64,000 bases of DNA from positions 558,001-622,000 of the forward strand of contig NZ_WQRF01000002.1 of the NCBI RefSeq assembly GCF_009758415.1, written 5' to 3'. Origin of the DNA: Devosia marina (GTDB taxonomy: Bacteria > Pseudomonadota > Alphaproteobacteria > Rhizobiales > Devosiaceae). The position numbers and the translations under genes were made by a program. How positions within the stretch are numbered: position 1 is the first letter of the stretch; the number at the start of each line of letters is the position of its first letter. Shown in pieces: positions 25,887-35,884 of the stretch. A model generated the notes under the pieces. The model searched no databases. It was given only the letters and a program-made list of their open reading frames with translations, and had not been told where the DNA came from.

Positions 25887-25960
25887 GAACAGAAACCTTG
25901 AGCGGGGCAATTAGCTGACAAGGGTGTGCCCCAAAGCTGCGGCAGGTGCAAGCTTCGGCC

Positions 25961-26033
25961 CGTGCCGCAGGCCAAAAGGCTCCGGTGGAACCTTTCGAGG
26001 GGAGAAGGCCATGAGAGCTATGCTCTCATGGCG
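25961..26033 (-). repeat. Three-hairpin intergenic repeat, copy E (reverse orientation)
   Basis: On the + strand the order is reversed. The tail hairpin GCC-GCA-GGC comes first (25964-25972). Hairpin 2 follows, arms AAAGGCTCC (25975-25983) and GGAACCTTT (25987-25995), with one pair that is G-T in one strand. Hairpin 1 is last, ATGAGAGC-TAT-GCTCTCAT (26011-26029). It lies between argJ and the BCCT transporter, both on the minus strand. Confidence 0.75.
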
Positions 26034-26071
26034 GCCTTCCGTGCTGCAGGTCCCTGGTGTTCCAATGCCAC

Positions 26072-28063
26072 TTATGTCCCGCTGGGATGCTCGGGTGCGG
26101 CATGCAGGATTTGCGACTCCGTCGAATGGGTCAGGTGCAGATAGCGTTCGAACTGCACGAGGATGTCGGCGATGATCTGGTCACGATGCATACCCATGAT
26201 GTCATAGCCCTTTCCGCCGCTGGAAAAATAGGTGCGCGCCTCATAGCGCAGCTCGGGCTTGCCGCCACTGAGGGGTGCGAGGATTGGCATGGGCTGGCTG
26301 GCCAGGCTCACGCCATAGACGAAGTCGCGCATGCCATCGGCGGGAGCACGCAGAGCGATGGCGCCGCCCTCCTCATTCATGACCTCAGCAGGGCGCCCCC
26401 CTTGGGTCAGTTCACTGGCAACCTGGGCGAGTGCCGGGCGCACTTCCTTTTCGAGGAACTGCTCGACTTCGCGCTGGCCCGGTGCCCGCAGCATCAAGCC
26501 CAGACGCCGTTGCCAGGTGACACCGGAGGCCGGCTGGGCCGGTGCGAAGGCTGGCACCGCGTGGGCGTCCTGCTGCGCGAGATCGGCCCGCATGCCAATG
26601 AACAGCGCCCAGACCAGGGCCAGCATGACAAAGGTGAAGGGCAAGGCACTGGCAATGGTTGCCGATTGCAGGGCACCCAGCCCTCCAGCCAGCAAGAGGC
26701 TGGCGGCGACCACACCCTCCATGACGCACCAGAAGACGCGCTGGCCGGTAGTGGTGGCGGTTTCCCCGCCTGCCGCGATGGAATCGACCACCAACGAACC
26801 GGAGTCCGAGGAGGTGATGAAGAAAATCGCCACCAGAAGAATGGCCAGGGTCGAGGTAACCGCGGGGAAGGGCAGGTAGGTGAAGAACTGGAACAGGCCC
26901 ACCGACACGTCATTGGCAATGGCGTTGCCCAGTTCACCAGCGGCCACGCCGGTATCGATGAAGATGCCGGTATTGCCGAATACGGTCATCCAGAAAAAGG
27001 TGAAGCCGGCCGGGATGAAGAGCACGGCGGTGACGAATTCGCGTACGGTGCGGCCCCGCGAGATGCGCGCAATGAACATGCCGACAAAGGGCGACCAGGA
27101 AATCCACCAGGCCCAGTAGAACAGGGTCCAACCATCGACCCATGGGGTGGGTTCATAGGCGTAGATATTGAAGGTGCGCAGCACCAGGGTGTCGAGATAG
27201 AGCCCGAGATTCTGTACGAAATCGCGGAACAAGTCGGCGGTCGGGCCGACAAAGAGCACGAAGAACATCAGCAGGATCGCGACGACCAGATTGGTCTCGG
27301 AGAGGATGCGCACGCCCTTGTCCAGCCCGGTGACGACCGAAACCGTGGCGAGCGCGGTGATTGCCGCGATCAGTGGCAATTGCACCATTGGGCCAATCGG
27401 GACGCCGAGCAGATAGTTGAGGCCTGCATTGATCTGGCTGACGCCAAGGCCCAGCGAAGTGGCGATGCCGAACATGGTCCCGACAATCGCGAAAATGTCG
27501 ACGGCATGGCCGATGGGCCCGTTGATCCGCTCCTTGAGCAGCGGATAGAGGCCAGACCGGATGGTCAGCGGCAGATTGTAGCGATAGCCGAAATAGGCCA
27601 GCGACAGGCCCACTACGGCATAAATACCCCAGGCATGAATGCCCCAATGGAAGAAGGTGACGCTCATGGCTTCGCGCATCGCCTCGACGGTGCGTGGTTC
27701 CGCCGTGGGCGGAGCCATGAAATGGGTCATGGGTTCGCCAACCGCATAGAACATCAGGCCGATGCCCATGCCCGCGGCAAAGAGCATGGCGATCCATGAG
27801 GTGAACTTGAAATCGGGGGTGGAATCATCCGGGCCGAGCTTGAGGCGTCCATAGCGGCCCAGGCAGAACAAGAGGACGGCGACCAGGAAAATGCCGACCG
27901 AGAGCAGGTAGAGCCAGCCGAAGCTGGTGAGGATGGATGATTGCAGGGCACTGAAGAAGGATCCGGCGCTGGCGGGGAAGATCACGCCAACGGCCAGGAA
28001 CACGGCGATGATGAGTACCGATCCGAAAAAGACCGGCGGATTGATTACGAAGCTCTTGAACAT
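26072..28063 (-). CDS. betT: BCCT family choline/betaine transporter
   Basis: A 663-residue secondary transporter of the betaine-carnitine-choline family, importing a quaternary ammonium osmoprotectant. Twelve membrane segments are visible. The family signature [21 protein letters not shown] and the [12 protein letters not shown] glycine-rich segment are intact. The long C-terminal cytoplasmic tail (about 150 residues, rich in charged residues) is typical of BetT-like osmosensing members. A GGGGGGCGCC box precedes the ATG. It is preceded by a small membrane protein gene and a TetR regulator on the far side. Confidence 0.93.
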   Translation of the reverse strand: MFKSFVINPPVFFGSVLIIAVFLAVGVIFPASAGSFFSALQSSILTSFGWLYLLSVGIFLVAVLLFCLGRYGRLKLGPDDSTPDFKFTSWIAMLFAAGMGIGLMFYAVGEPMTHFMAPPTAEPRTVEAMREAMSVTFFHWGIHAWGIYAVVGLSLAYFGYRYNLPLTIRSGLYPLLKERINGPIGHAVDIFAIVGTMFGIATSLGLGVSQINAGLNYLLGVPIGPMVQLPLIAAITALATVSVVTGLDKGVRILSETNLVVAILLMFFVLFVGPTADLFRDFVQNLGLYLDTLVLRTFNIYAYEPTPWVDGWTLFYWAWWISWSPFVGMFIARISRGRTVREFVTAVLFIPAGFTFFWMTVFGNTGIFIDTGVAAGELGNAIANDVSVGLFQFFTYLPFPAVTSTLAILLVAIFFITSSDSGSLVVDSIAAGGETATTTGQRVFWCVMEGVVAASLLLAGGLGALQSATIASALPFTFVMLALVWALFIGMRADLAQQDAHAVPAFAPAQPASGVTWQRRLGLMLRAPGQREVEQFLEKEVRPALAQVASELTQGGRPAEVMNEEGGAIALRAPADGMRDFVYGVSLASQPMPILAPLSGGKPELRYEARTYFSSGGKGYDIMGMHRDQIIADILVQFERYLHLTHSTESQILHAAPEHPSGT

Positions 28064-28169
28064 GGCGCCCCCCTTTGGCCGTGAACAAGGAGTAAATCAC
28101 AAAAGCCCAACAAGTTCCAAGGCGTGGGCGGTGGAGATGGCCATGCCGCCGTCGCCAAAGCGGTGTGGG

Positions 28170-28400
28170 TCAGGCCGTTGCTGGTTTGCGCCCGGCGATG
28201 AAGGCGGAAAAGCGCTTGTTGATGAAGGGCACGACGGCGAGGACGATTGTGGCCGACATCAGGGGCACCAAGATCAGGCTTCGCTGCCAGATGTCCCAGC
28301 CATTGGTCAGGGGCATCAGCAAATAGAGGTAAAGGGTCACCACCGGATAGACGGCCAGGGTCATCAACAGCGTGAGGCGAAGACGGGCGGGGAGGGACAT
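28170..28400 (-). CDS. Small two-segment membrane protein, unknown function
   Basis: A 76-residue protein with two predicted membrane helices (LLMTLAVYPVVTLYLYLL and SLILVPLMSATIVLAVVPF) and a basic C-terminus (NKRFSAFIAGRKPATA). I do not recognise a named family. The ATG is at 28398-28400 after GGAGGGACAT on the coding strand side. It is divergent from tetR, and the twin operators lie between them, so the regulator probably controls this gene. Confidence 0.7.
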   Translation of the reverse strand: MSLPARLRLTLLMTLAVYPVVTLYLYLLMPLTNGWDIWQRSLILVPLMSATIVLAVVPFINKRFSAFIAGRKPATA

Positions 28401-28414
28401 GGATCAACTCCAAT

Positions 28415-28456
28415 CGAAACGATACGTTTCGTTATATATCGAAACGAGCCGTTTCG
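28415..28456. promoter_or_regulatory. Twin TetR operator sites
   Basis: Two 17-base palindromes of the form CGAAACG-N3-CGTTTCG: CGAAACGATACGTTTCG (28415-28431) and CGAAACGAGCCGTTTCG (28440-28456). Their centres are 25 bases apart. They lie between the small membrane protein gene and the divergent tetR, so binding would cover both promoters. Confidence 0.8.
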
Positions 28457-28500
28457 TTCAAGTCTTTTCTCGCCTGGGGTTTTGCGCCATATAGAGAGCC

Positions 28501-29127
28501 ATGAGCACCGAGCCGGATATCAGCGCCGACAATGACGAGATCGCCCGGCGGTCCATTGGTGCACGGCGCAATCCGGCCAGCCAGGAGGCGATCCTGGACG
28601 CGGCGCAGGCCGTGATGCAGGAAGGCGGCATTGCCGGCTTTTCCATCGAGGCGGTGGCACGGCGGGCGCGGGCCGGCAAGCCCACTATCTATCGCTGGTG
28701 GCCGCATCGCACGGCGCTGATGCTGGATGTCTACAAGCGTTTCAAGAATGCCCGGTCGTTTCCGGATAGCGGGAGCCTGAGGAGTGATCTCATCAGCTTT
28801 CTGGAAGACCACCTGCTCGGGTTCTGGCAGGGGAGCTTGTGCGGCACCGTCTATCGGGCGGTGGTGGCGGAAGCCCAGACCGATCCGGAAGCGGCCAAAG
28901 TGCTCAAGGCCTATCAGGCCGAGCGCTTGGCCTATTCGGCCCAGATGGTGGATCGCGCCAAGGCGCGGGGCGAAGTCCCGGCGGCAACCGATGGCGAGTT
29001 GATCGTTGATCTGGTGGTGTCCTATGCCTGGCATCAATTGCTGCTGGGCCAGATCGACGATGCCATAGCCCGGGTGCCGACGGTGATCGATACGATCCTT
29101 GGCGGCGTGCGGGGCTATCGGGAATAG
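28501..29127 (+). CDS. TetR/AcrR family transcriptional regulator
   Basis: A 208-residue repressor. The helix-turn-helix is at about residues 25-70 (QEAILDAAQAVMQEGGIAGFSIEAVARRARAGKPTIYRWW pattern, ending in the signature IYRWWPHR). The C-terminal ligand-binding domain has the usual helices (LVVSYAWHQLLLGQIDD). Two matching palindromes immediately upstream suggest self-repression and control of the divergent small membrane protein. A connection to the betT-like gene beyond is possible but not shown. The inducer is unknown. Confidence 0.9.
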   Translation: MSTEPDISADNDEIARRSIGARRNPASQEAILDAAQAVMQEGGIAGFSIEAVARRARAGKPTIYRWWPHRTALMLDVYKRFKNARSFPDSGSLRSDLISFLEDHLLGFWQGSLCGTVYRAVVAEAQTDPEAAKVLKAYQAERLAYSAQMVDRAKARGEVPAATDGELIVDLVVSYAWHQLLLGQIDDAIARVPTVIDTILGGVRGYRE

Positions 29128-29164
29128 GCCTGCGCCGGACTGCGTGCCTGTCGCTGGAATGAAA

Positions 29165-29195
29165 AAAGCCCGGCGCGACGGCCGGGCTTTCCTTG
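29165..29195. terminator. Bidirectional terminator between tetR and the PPIase gene
   Basis: Arms AAAGCCCGGC (29165-29174) and GCCGGGCTTT (29181-29190) around GCGACG. An A run lies on the left and CTTG on the right, so it can serve the convergent transcripts on both strands. Confidence 0.85.
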
Positions 29196-29211
29196 TTTTG
29201 GACGGGCAGGT

Positions 29212-30105
29212 CTACTGACCGGCGGCGGCGTTTTCGGCGGCTTCCTGGGCGTCGAACCTGGCCTTGAGATCAGCATCCTCGATGGTGACTTCGACGCCCG
29301 CCATCAGCTCGTCGACCTTTTCGGTAAAGGTGCGCATCAGCAACTGGTTCTGGATCTGCGGGGCCACCTGCTCGAAGGTCGGCGGGGCGGACTGGCGCTT
29401 TTCGTCCAGCCGGATGATGTGCCAGCCGAACTGGGACTGGACCGGCGCGGAAATGGCGCCTTCGTCCAGGGCAAAAGCGGCCTCTTCGAAAGGCTGCACC
29501 ATCATGCCGCGGCCGAAAAAGCCCAGATCGCCGCCATTGGCCGCGCCGGGGTCAATCGAGTGCTCGCGGGCCAGCGTGGCAAAGTCGGCGCCGCCATCAA
29601 GTTCGGCCTTGAGGCTATTGGCCTCCTCTTCGCTCTCGACCAGGATGTGGCTGGCGCGAACTTCTTCGACCGGCTCGAATTGCTCGACAAAGGCGTCATA
29701 TTCGGCCTGGATCGCTTCGTTAGTCACCGAGGCTGCGATGGCCTCGGCGAAATAGGCGCGGCGCAGGGCGCGTTCTTCGAGATAGTCACGGCGCTGGGCG
29801 AAGATCTCGGTCTGGTCCATGCCGGCATCGCGGGCCGCGGCGGACATGACCTTCATGTCGATCAGAATGCGTACGAGGAAAGCACGGCGCTCCTCGGGCG
29901 GCATTTGCGAGAGCTCCTGGGCCATGTCCTCGGCGGCAAAGCCCAGATCGCCCTCGGTGATGGTCTCATTGCCGACAGTGGCCACAACGGACGTGGGATC
30001 GACGGGCGCAGCGGCGTCCTGGGCCAGGGCGCCAAGGGCCGGGGCGGCAGTCAACAGGACGGCGAGGCTGGCGGCGCGCAGCAGGCGCTGGGGGGTAAAG
30101 GACAT
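29212..30105 (-). CDS. Peptidyl-prolyl cis-trans isomerase, parvulin type
   Basis: A secreted 297-residue foldase of the PrsA/SurA kind. A signal peptide ends near [11 protein letters not shown]. An N-terminal helical chaperone region follows, then the parvulin domain ([53 protein letters not shown]). The ATG at 30105 is chosen because it gives a clean signal peptide. It would assist folding of periplasmic or outer membrane proteins. It is transcribed divergently from secA, the export motor, and converges with tetR. Confidence 0.9.
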   Translation of the reverse strand: MSFTPQRLLRAASLAVLLTAAPALGALAQDAAAPVDPTSVVATVGNETITEGDLGFAAEDMAQELSQMPPEERRAFLVRILIDMKVMSAAARDAGMDQTEIFAQRRDYLEERALRRAYFAEAIAASVTNEAIQAEYDAFVEQFEPVEEVRASHILVESEEEANSLKAELDGGADFATLAREHSIDPGAANGGDLGFFGRGMMVQPFEEAAFALDEGAISAPVQSQFGWHIIRLDEKRQSAPPTFEQVAPQIQNQLLMRTFTEKVDELMAGVEVTIEDADLKARFDAQEAAENAAAGQ

Positions 30106-30526
30106 GGGAATCTTGTGTCTCCTTGGCGGGCCTGCAGGGGGCATGGCCAGCATGGTCAGAATTTTTCGGCTCCCCGCTTGCATGGCAAGGGGGCCAAAAT
30201 GTGCCGGACCGGGGCGCGATCACCCAAGTGTCATCGGAGGGGCGCTTGTCGCCCGCCTGGCCGCACGGGTGCCGAAGGTGTGGCCCATTTCCGATACGTT
30301 GACAAGCCTGACCCCCACTCTTACATCTCAGCCGCTTTCATTGAGCATGGGACCGCCAGAAGCGCCCGAAAAGCAAGGCTGGAACCATGCGCGTAATCCG
30401 CAAGAGGGAACCGAGAAGGGTTCCCCAAGTTGTGACGAGGCGAAACGGGGCCCGCTAGCGCCCGCATTTATTGCAGGCCGCCCGCTCCACCAGCCCCGCC
30501 GCTCACGAACAAAGGACCTTAAAACA
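30106..30526. other. Divergent control region between the PPIase and secA genes
   Basis: No gene is visible in these 421 bases. A -35 TTGACA (30299-30304), a 17-base spacer and TACATC (30322-30327) form a fair promoter toward secA, giving a leader of about 190 bases. I did not find a secM-like upstream gene. Confidence 0.4.
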
Positions 30527-33235
30527 ATGGCACTTGCTGCGCTTGCCCGTAAATTCTTCGGGTCAACCTCGGACAGGCAGGTCAAGCGGTACCAGGGGAA
30601 GGTCGCGGCGATCAACGCGCTGGAGCCGGACCTGGCCAAGCTCAGCGACGATCAGCTCAAGGCGCGAACGGCCGAGTTCAAGGCCCAGCTTGAAAAGGGC
30701 GCCAAGCTCGAGGATCTGATCGTGCCGGCCTTTGCCACGGTGCGCGAGGCCTCCAAGCGCGTCCTGGGCATGCGGCATTTCGATGTGCAGCTGATCGGCG
30801 GCATGGTGATGAACGACCGCTCAATTGCCGAGATGCGGACGGGCGAAGGCAAGACGCTGGTTGCGACGCTGCCGCTCTATCTCAATGCGCTGACCGGCAA
30901 GGGCGCGCATCTGGTGACGGTCAATGACTATCTGGTGCGGCGTGACGCAGCCTGGATGGGCCAGATCTACAATTTCCTGGGCCTTTCCTATGGCGTGATC
31001 GTGCATGGGCTGACCGATGCCGAGCGCAAGGCCGCCTATGCCGCCGACATCACCTATGGCACCAATAACGAGCTCGGCTTCGACTATCTGCGCGACAACA
31101 TGAAATATACCCGTGCCCAGATGGTGCAGCGCGGGCATGAATTCGCCATTGTCGACGAAGTGGACTCGATCCTGATCGATGAGGCGCGCACGCCGCTGAT
31201 CATTTCGGGCCCGTCCGAAGACCGCTCCGAGCTCTATGTGAAGATCGACAAGCTGATCGAGGTGATCGGCGAGGGCGATTACGAGCTGGACGAAAAGCAT
31301 CGCGCCGCGACCTTTACCGATCAGGGCGTGGAAAAGCTCGAGGCGGCGCTGCGCGAAGCGGGGCTGCTGCGCGGCGAGTCCATGTATGACGTGGAAAATG
31401 TAGCGCTGGTGCATCACGCCAATTCGGCTCTGCGCGCCCACAAGTTGTTCCGCAAGGACAAGGACTATATCGTCCGCGACACGCCGGAAGGCGGCGAGGT
31501 GGTGATCATTGACGAGTTCTCGGGCCGCATGATGCCGGGCCGCCGCTATTCGGAAGGCCTGCATCAGGCCCTGGAAGCCAAGGAACAGGTCAAGATCCAG
31601 GCCGAAAACCAGACGCTGGCCTCGATCACCTTCCAGAATTATTTCCGCCTCTACACCAAGCTGGCCGGCATGACCGGTACGGCGGCGACCGAGGCCGAGG
31701 AATTTGCCGATATCTATAGCCTGGGCGTGACCACGGTACCGACCAATCTGCCGATCCAGCGGATCGACGAGGACGATGCGATCTATCGCACCGCTGAGGA
31801 AAAGTTCGAGGCCATCGCCGAATTGATCAAGGAATGCCAGGACCGCGGCCAGCCCGTGCTGGTGGGCACCACCTCGATTGAAAAGAGCGAGATGCTGGCC
31901 GAAATCCTGCGCAAGAAGAACGTGGGCCAAATGAACGTGCTCAATGCCCGTCATCACGAGCAGGAAGCCTTTATCGTGGCCGATGCGGGCCTGCCGGGCG
32001 CCATTACCATTGCTACCAACATGGCCGGTCGCGGTACCGATATTCAGCTTGGCGGTAATCTGGAAATGCGCATCCAGCGCGAGGCGAGTGAACTCGAGGG
32101 CGAAGCGCGCGAGAAAAAAATCGAGCAGATCAAGGCCAAGATTGCCGAAGACAAGGCCAAGGCGCTGGCCGCTGGCGGCCTGATGGTGATCGGCACCGAG
32201 CGGCATGAAAGCCGCCGCATCGACAACCAGCTGCGCGGCCGTTCGGGTCGCCAGGGCGATCCGGGGCATTCGAAGTTCTTCCTCAGCCTGCAGGACGACC
32301 TGATGCGGATCTTCCCGGTGGATTCGATGGATTCCATGCTGGGCAAGCTGGGGCTCGAACAGGGCGAGAGCATCACCCATCCCTGGGTCACCAAGGCCAT
32401 TGAGCGGGCCCAGGGCAAGGTCGAGGCGCGCAATTTCGACATCCGCAAGAACATCCTGAAATACGACGATGTGATGAACGATCAGCGCAAGGTGATCTTC
32501 GAACAGCGTCTCGAATTCATGGATGCCGAGGACGTCAGCGAGACCATCACCGAGATGCGCCACGATGTCGTGGAGAACATTTCGGCCAAGGCCATGCCGC
32601 CGCGTTCCTATCCCGAACAGTGGAACACCGAACAGCTGGCCGCTGCCGCCAAGACCTATCTCAATATCGATATTCCCGCCGCCGAATGGGCCGGCGAGGA
32701 AGGCATTGATGCCGAGGCCATGGAACAGCGCATTCGCGAAGCGGCCGACGCGCATATTGCCGCCAAGACCGAGAAATATTCGCCCTCGGTCATGCGGCAG
32801 GTGGAAAAGTCGATCCTGCTGCAATCGGTCGACGGTCTCTGGCGCGAGCATCTGGTGATGCTGGACCACCTCTCCAAGGTGGTGGGCTGGCGCGGTGTCG
32901 CCCAGCGCGATCCGCTCAACGAATACAAGCAGGAAGCCTATGAACTGTTCCAGGCGCTGCTGGGCAATCTGCGCGAGCTGGTGACCACCCAGATCAGCCA
33001 TGTCGAATTGCAGATCCGCCAGCCGGAAACGCCACAGGCGCCCGATCCGGCCAAGCTGACCCAGACCCATATCGATCCGCTGACCGGCGAGAATGATGCG
33101 GCGGGCGATGCTGCGGCCAGCCGGGACGGGTTGCCGCCGGTGGATCCCAAGCTGCTGGTCGGCGTGTCGCGCAATGCACCCTGCCCCTGCGGGTCGGGCA
33201 AGAAGTTCAAGCATTGCCACGGCGCCTTCGCCTGA
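30527..33235 (+). CDS. secA: Preprotein translocase ATPase SecA
   Basis: ATP-driven motor of the general secretion pathway. The 902-residue protein has nucleotide-binding domain 1 with Walker A MRTGEGKT (about 103-110), [28 protein letters not shown] and [15 protein letters not shown], then the second helicase-like half with NMAGRGTDI and the C-terminal SEC-C zinc motif [14 protein letters not shown]. An AAAGGAC box precedes the ATG at 30527; the longer open frame upstream is not homologous. It is divergent from the PPIase gene and followed nine bases later by the methyltransferase-like gene. Confidence 0.98.
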   Translation: MALAALARKFFGSTSDRQVKRYQGKVAAINALEPDLAKLSDDQLKARTAEFKAQLEKGAKLEDLIVPAFATVREASKRVLGMRHFDVQLIGGMVMNDRSIAEMRTGEGKTLVATLPLYLNALTGKGAHLVTVNDYLVRRDAAWMGQIYNFLGLSYGVIVHGLTDAERKAAYAADITYGTNNELGFDYLRDNMKYTRAQMVQRGHEFAIVDEVDSILIDEARTPLIISGPSEDRSELYVKIDKLIEVIGEGDYELDEKHRAATFTDQGVEKLEAALREAGLLRGESMYDVENVALVHHANSALRAHKLFRKDKDYIVRDTPEGGEVVIIDEFSGRMMPGRRYSEGLHQALEAKEQVKIQAENQTLASITFQNYFRLYTKLAGMTGTAATEAEEFADIYSLGVTTVPTNLPIQRIDEDDAIYRTAEEKFEAIAELIKECQDRGQPVLVGTTSIEKSEMLAEILRKKNVGQMNVLNARHHEQEAFIVADAGLPGAITIATNMAGRGTDIQLGGNLEMRIQREASELEGEAREKKIEQIKAKIAEDKAKALAAGGLMVIGTERHESRRIDNQLRGRSGRQGDPGHSKFFLSLQDDLMRIFPVDSMDSMLGKLGLEQGESITHPWVTKAIERAQGKVEARNFDIRKNILKYDDVMNDQRKVIFEQRLEFMDAEDVSETITEMRHDVVENISAKAMPPRSYPEQWNTEQLAAAAKTYLNIDIPAAEWAGEEGIDAEAMEQRIREAADAHIAAKTEKYSPSVMRQVEKSILLQSVDGLWREHLVMLDHLSKVVGWRGVAQRDPLNEYKQEAYELFQALLGNLRELVTTQISHVELQIRQPETPQAPDPAKLTQTHIDPLTGENDAAGDAAASRDGLPPVDPKLLVGVSRNAPCPCGSGKKFKHCHGAFA

Positions 33236-33244
33236 GGCGGGGCG

Positions 33245-33877
33245 GTGACCAATCTGCTGGATAGCGATTGGATCGCCATTGACGGAACGCTGGACGCCAT
33301 CGACTTTAGTGGCTTCGCCGATGATCGCTCACCGGCGGAGCTGGCGCGGCTGGTGTTGAACGCCTATTCACGTCCCGGCGACTGGATGCTGGACCCGTTT
33401 GCGGGTCTGGGCACCGGCCTGATCACCGCACAGGCCATGGGCCGGCATTGCGTCGGCTTTGAGCCCAATACCGCGCGAGCCGATTGGGTACGCGAAAGGC
33501 TGTGGCCGCCCAACCGGATCATCCAGGCGCCGATCCAGGAATTGGAGGCGCACGAGCTTTCCCGTTTTGCGCTGGTCTATACCAGCCCGCCTTATCCTAC
33601 GGTGAACCTGGACGACGACCCGTGGGGGCCTAGCTATTTTGCGGATATGAAGGCGATCTTTGCCAGCATTGCGCCCCATGTGGCACCGGGCGGCAGGCTC
33701 GTGGTGGAAGTGTCCAATATCCTGACCGAGGACGGCTTTCGTCCTTTGGTGGGACAGATGGCCGAGGCGATCGGCGCAGTTTTGCGGCTGGAACGCGAAG
33801 TGGTGCGGATCAACACATCCGGCTGGCCAGCGGGGCCGGGGGTGCAGCACAGTTCATTGCTGATTTTCGGGGCCTAA
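33245..33877 (+). CDS. SPPY-type DNA methyltransferase-like protein
   Basis: A 210-residue predicted SAM-dependent methyltransferase. Motif I is DPFAGLGTG (about 50-58) and the catalytic motif is TSPPYP (113-118), as in amino-group methylases of cytosine-N4/adenine-N6 or RNA N2-guanine types. Motif I precedes the catalytic motif, and there is no room for a target-recognition domain. No restriction gene is nearby. It may modify tRNA/RNA or DNA; the substrate is not determined. It starts with GTG nine bases after secA and converges (four-base overlap) on the next gene. Confidence 0.75.
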   Translation: MTNLLDSDWIAIDGTLDAIDFSGFADDRSPAELARLVLNAYSRPGDWMLDPFAGLGTGLITAQAMGRHCVGFEPNTARADWVRERLWPPNRIIQAPIQELEAHELSRFALVYTSPPYPTVNLDDDPWGPSYFADMKAIFASIAPHVAPGGRLVVEVSNILTEDGFRPLVGQMAEAIGAVLRLEREVVRINTSGWPAGPGVQHSSLLIFGA

Positions 33878-34545
33878 CAGCTCACGCGGATTTCAGCGTA
33901 GCCGGTGACACCCTCATCGCCGCCCGAGGTGACCGCGATCATGCAGGGGCTGCCCGGCAGAGGCATGGAGCCGCCCGAGGGCACGGAGGTGCCGTCGGAA
34001 AGGGTGATATAGCCATTGTCCACGACGCTGACCTCGACCGTGCCGGGCTGATCGCAGACGGCATAGGCATCGCCCGAGGCCACCAGCAGGCGCATGCCGA
34101 CCGGGAGGCAATCTTCCTGATTACTGCCGGTAGGGGACACTGCGGGGGGGGCGGAGGCGGTCGTGGGCACCGTTACGTTGGTGTCGGCCAGGGTAGCTTC
34201 AAGCTCGGAGAGCCGCTCTTCCAGCGCGGCAAGGCTGCCCTCTTGCCCGCCATTGCGGGTATAAAGATCCAGGCTGACGCGCAGCTCGGCAAGCTCGGTG
34301 GAGAGGCGCAGGATCTCCTGCCGGTTCTGGCTGTAGATCCAGCCGGAAAAGGCAAAGGCGGCAATGCCGAACAGCACGGCGCCGAAAGCAAGCAGCCCCG
34401 GCAGGCGTGGTGCATGGTGCGGTGCTGCAGGCTCGTGAGTGCGGGCTGGGCGGCCAGCCGGTGTGGATGGCGCAGCCGGGCGCACTTCATCGATGACCAC
34501 GGCCGCGGAGGCACTGTCAGATTTGGCGCTGTCCGGCTGATCCAT
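33874..34545 (-). CDS. Membrane-anchored coiled-coil protein of unknown function
   Basis: A 223-residue protein. Residues 1-45 are disordered and Ala/Pro-rich; a single membrane segment lies at about 50-70 (LLAFGAVLFGIAAFAFSGWI). It is followed by a coiled coil (ILRLSTELAELRVSL...ALEERLSELEATLAD) and a C-terminal beta-rich domain with several cysteines (CLPVG, YAVCDQ, SPCMIAV, RVSC). The C-terminal domain is probably periplasmic, where the cysteines could form disulfides. I do not recognise the family. It lies downstream of the L,D-transpeptidase, but 92 bases separate them and the order is unhelpful. Confidence 0.6.
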   Translation of the reverse strand: MDQPDSAKSDSASAAVVIDEVRPAAPSTPAGRPARTHEPAAPHHAPRLPGLLAFGAVLFGIAAFAFSGWIYSQNRQEILRLSTELAELRVSLDLYTRNGGQEGSLAALEERLSELEATLADTNVTVPTTASAPPAVSPTGSNQEDCLPVGMRLLVASGDAYAVCDQPGTVEVSVVDNGYITLSDGTSVPSGGSMPLPGSPCMIAVTSGGDEGVTGYAEIRVSC

Positions 34546-34637
34546 CAGGGCCTTCCATGCTCTTGCGGCCCGCAGTCGGCCTCAACTGGGGCAGAACTTT
34601 GACCGCCGCATGATCCTGCCGCGGCAGGTTCTGTCAA

Positions 34638-35702
34638 TCAAGGGCGCTGGGTGTCCGGGGTCGGCATGCCGGTTGTCGCCTGGCCGTCGGGTTGGCCACC
34701 CGGTTTGCCGCCGAACAGCCCGCCGATATTTTCGCCAATACCGGAGAAGAAACCGGTCACAGCCTGACCGCGAGCCTGGAGCGCTGCCTCTTCGGCTGCC
34801 TTGCGCTCGGCTGCGAGCCGGGCGGCTTCCGCCTTGGCGGCCAGATCGGCCTCGTCGGCCTTGAGCTTGGCGGTCAGGGCCGGGCTCTGCACCGAAGGGG
34901 GACAGGCGCCGGCGGCGTCGAGCGGGCCGGACCCGGCCGGGTTGAAGATGTATTGCTTTTCGCAGACGTCCCAGACCGGCGGGGTCTTGGTCAGCTCGAA
35001 ATAATCATGGCCTTCCTTGATGTCCTTCCAGAAGTCCAGATGCGGGCTGGTGGCGTGCCTGGCCATGTTTGCCGTGGTCATGCGGAAGGGGAAGATCTGG
35101 AGCTGGAAGCTGGAATTGCCGCCCTTGAAGGTTTCGCGGGCCAGCGCATAGATCTCGGCAATGCCGGCATCGGTCATGGCGTAGCAGCCGCGCGATGAGC
35201 AGTCACCATGCACCATCAGGTCCGAGCCGGTGCGGCCATGGGCGCGATCGAACTTGTTGGGAAAGCCGGTGTTGAAGGCGAGATAATAGCTTGAGCGCGG
35301 ATTCATCAGGCCCGGCGTGATGGTATAGAACCCTTCGGGGCTCTGCCGGTCGCCTTCCTTGAACTTGGGGCCAAGATCGCCCGAATAGGCGCAAATCTCA
35401 TAGGTCTTGAAGAGGTTGTAGGTGCCCGAGCTGGTCTTCTTCCAGACCTCAAGTACGGATTCTTCCTTGAAGATGCGCACCACCATGCCCTGATTGGGGG
35501 CGGAGCCCATATTGCGCAGGCCCTGCACGACACTGCCGGCAAGCGGCACATTGTGGCGGTTGTCGCCGCCCTTGACGAAATTGGAGCAGGCGGCGAGGCC
35601 CAGGCTCAGCCAAACAAGGATAACGATGGCGCCGAGGCGATGAATGAAGGTGGCAGTCAAGGATGTCCAGCCCGTCACGAGAACAGCCCGCAGCCGGGCC
35701 AA
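34638..35702 (-). CDS. L,D-transpeptidase (YkuD) lipoprotein
   Basis: A 354-residue envelope protein of the YafK/DpaA-like L,D-transpeptidase group. A hydrophobic segment ends in a lipobox, GLAAC (Cys39). The catalytic motif is MVHGDCSSRGCYAMTD (His165, Cys173), as in YkuD enzymes that cross-link peptidoglycan, attach lipoproteins or hydrolyse such bonds. The last 90 residues are a Lys/Glu/Ala helical tail and Gly/Pro-rich end. The start is uncertain: TTG at 35702 is used, with no clear ribosome binding site; later GTG or TTG codons before the signal would also work. Confidence 0.85.
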   Translation of the reverse strand: MARLRAVLVTGWTSLTATFIHRLGAIVILVWLSLGLAACSNFVKGGDNRHNVPLAGSVVQGLRNMGSAPNQGMVVRIFKEESVLEVWKKTSSGTYNLFKTYEICAYSGDLGPKFKEGDRQSPEGFYTITPGLMNPRSSYYLAFNTGFPNKFDRAHGRTGSDLMVHGDCSSRGCYAMTDAGIAEIYALARETFKGGNSSFQLQIFPFRMTTANMARHATSPHLDFWKDIKEGHDYFELTKTPPVWDVCEKQYIFNPAGSGPLDAAGACPPSVQSPALTAKLKADEADLAAKAEAARLAAERKAAEEAALQARGQAVTGFFSGIGENIGGLFGGKPGGQPDGQATTGMPTPDTQRP

Positions 35703-35884
35703 TGGTTAGCGCAGTATGACCCGTTGCGGTGAACGAAGCCTTTATCATGGGCGGGTGAAGGGCGGAAGCGGGCGGCGATCACGCGGATGTGTGGATGGCG
35801 CCGAGCGTGGCTCGGGTCCACGCTACCCAGCGCTATGCAAAGCCGTTTGCACGGCCCTATTGGTCCGTACCGGCTGGACGATAC

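Noticed and set aside
30821..33220. A 799-codon open frame antisense to secA
   Set aside because: It is the complementary shadow of a fully conserved secA gene in high-GC DNA. It shows no domain pattern and is His/Gln/Arg-rich in the manner of antisense frames.
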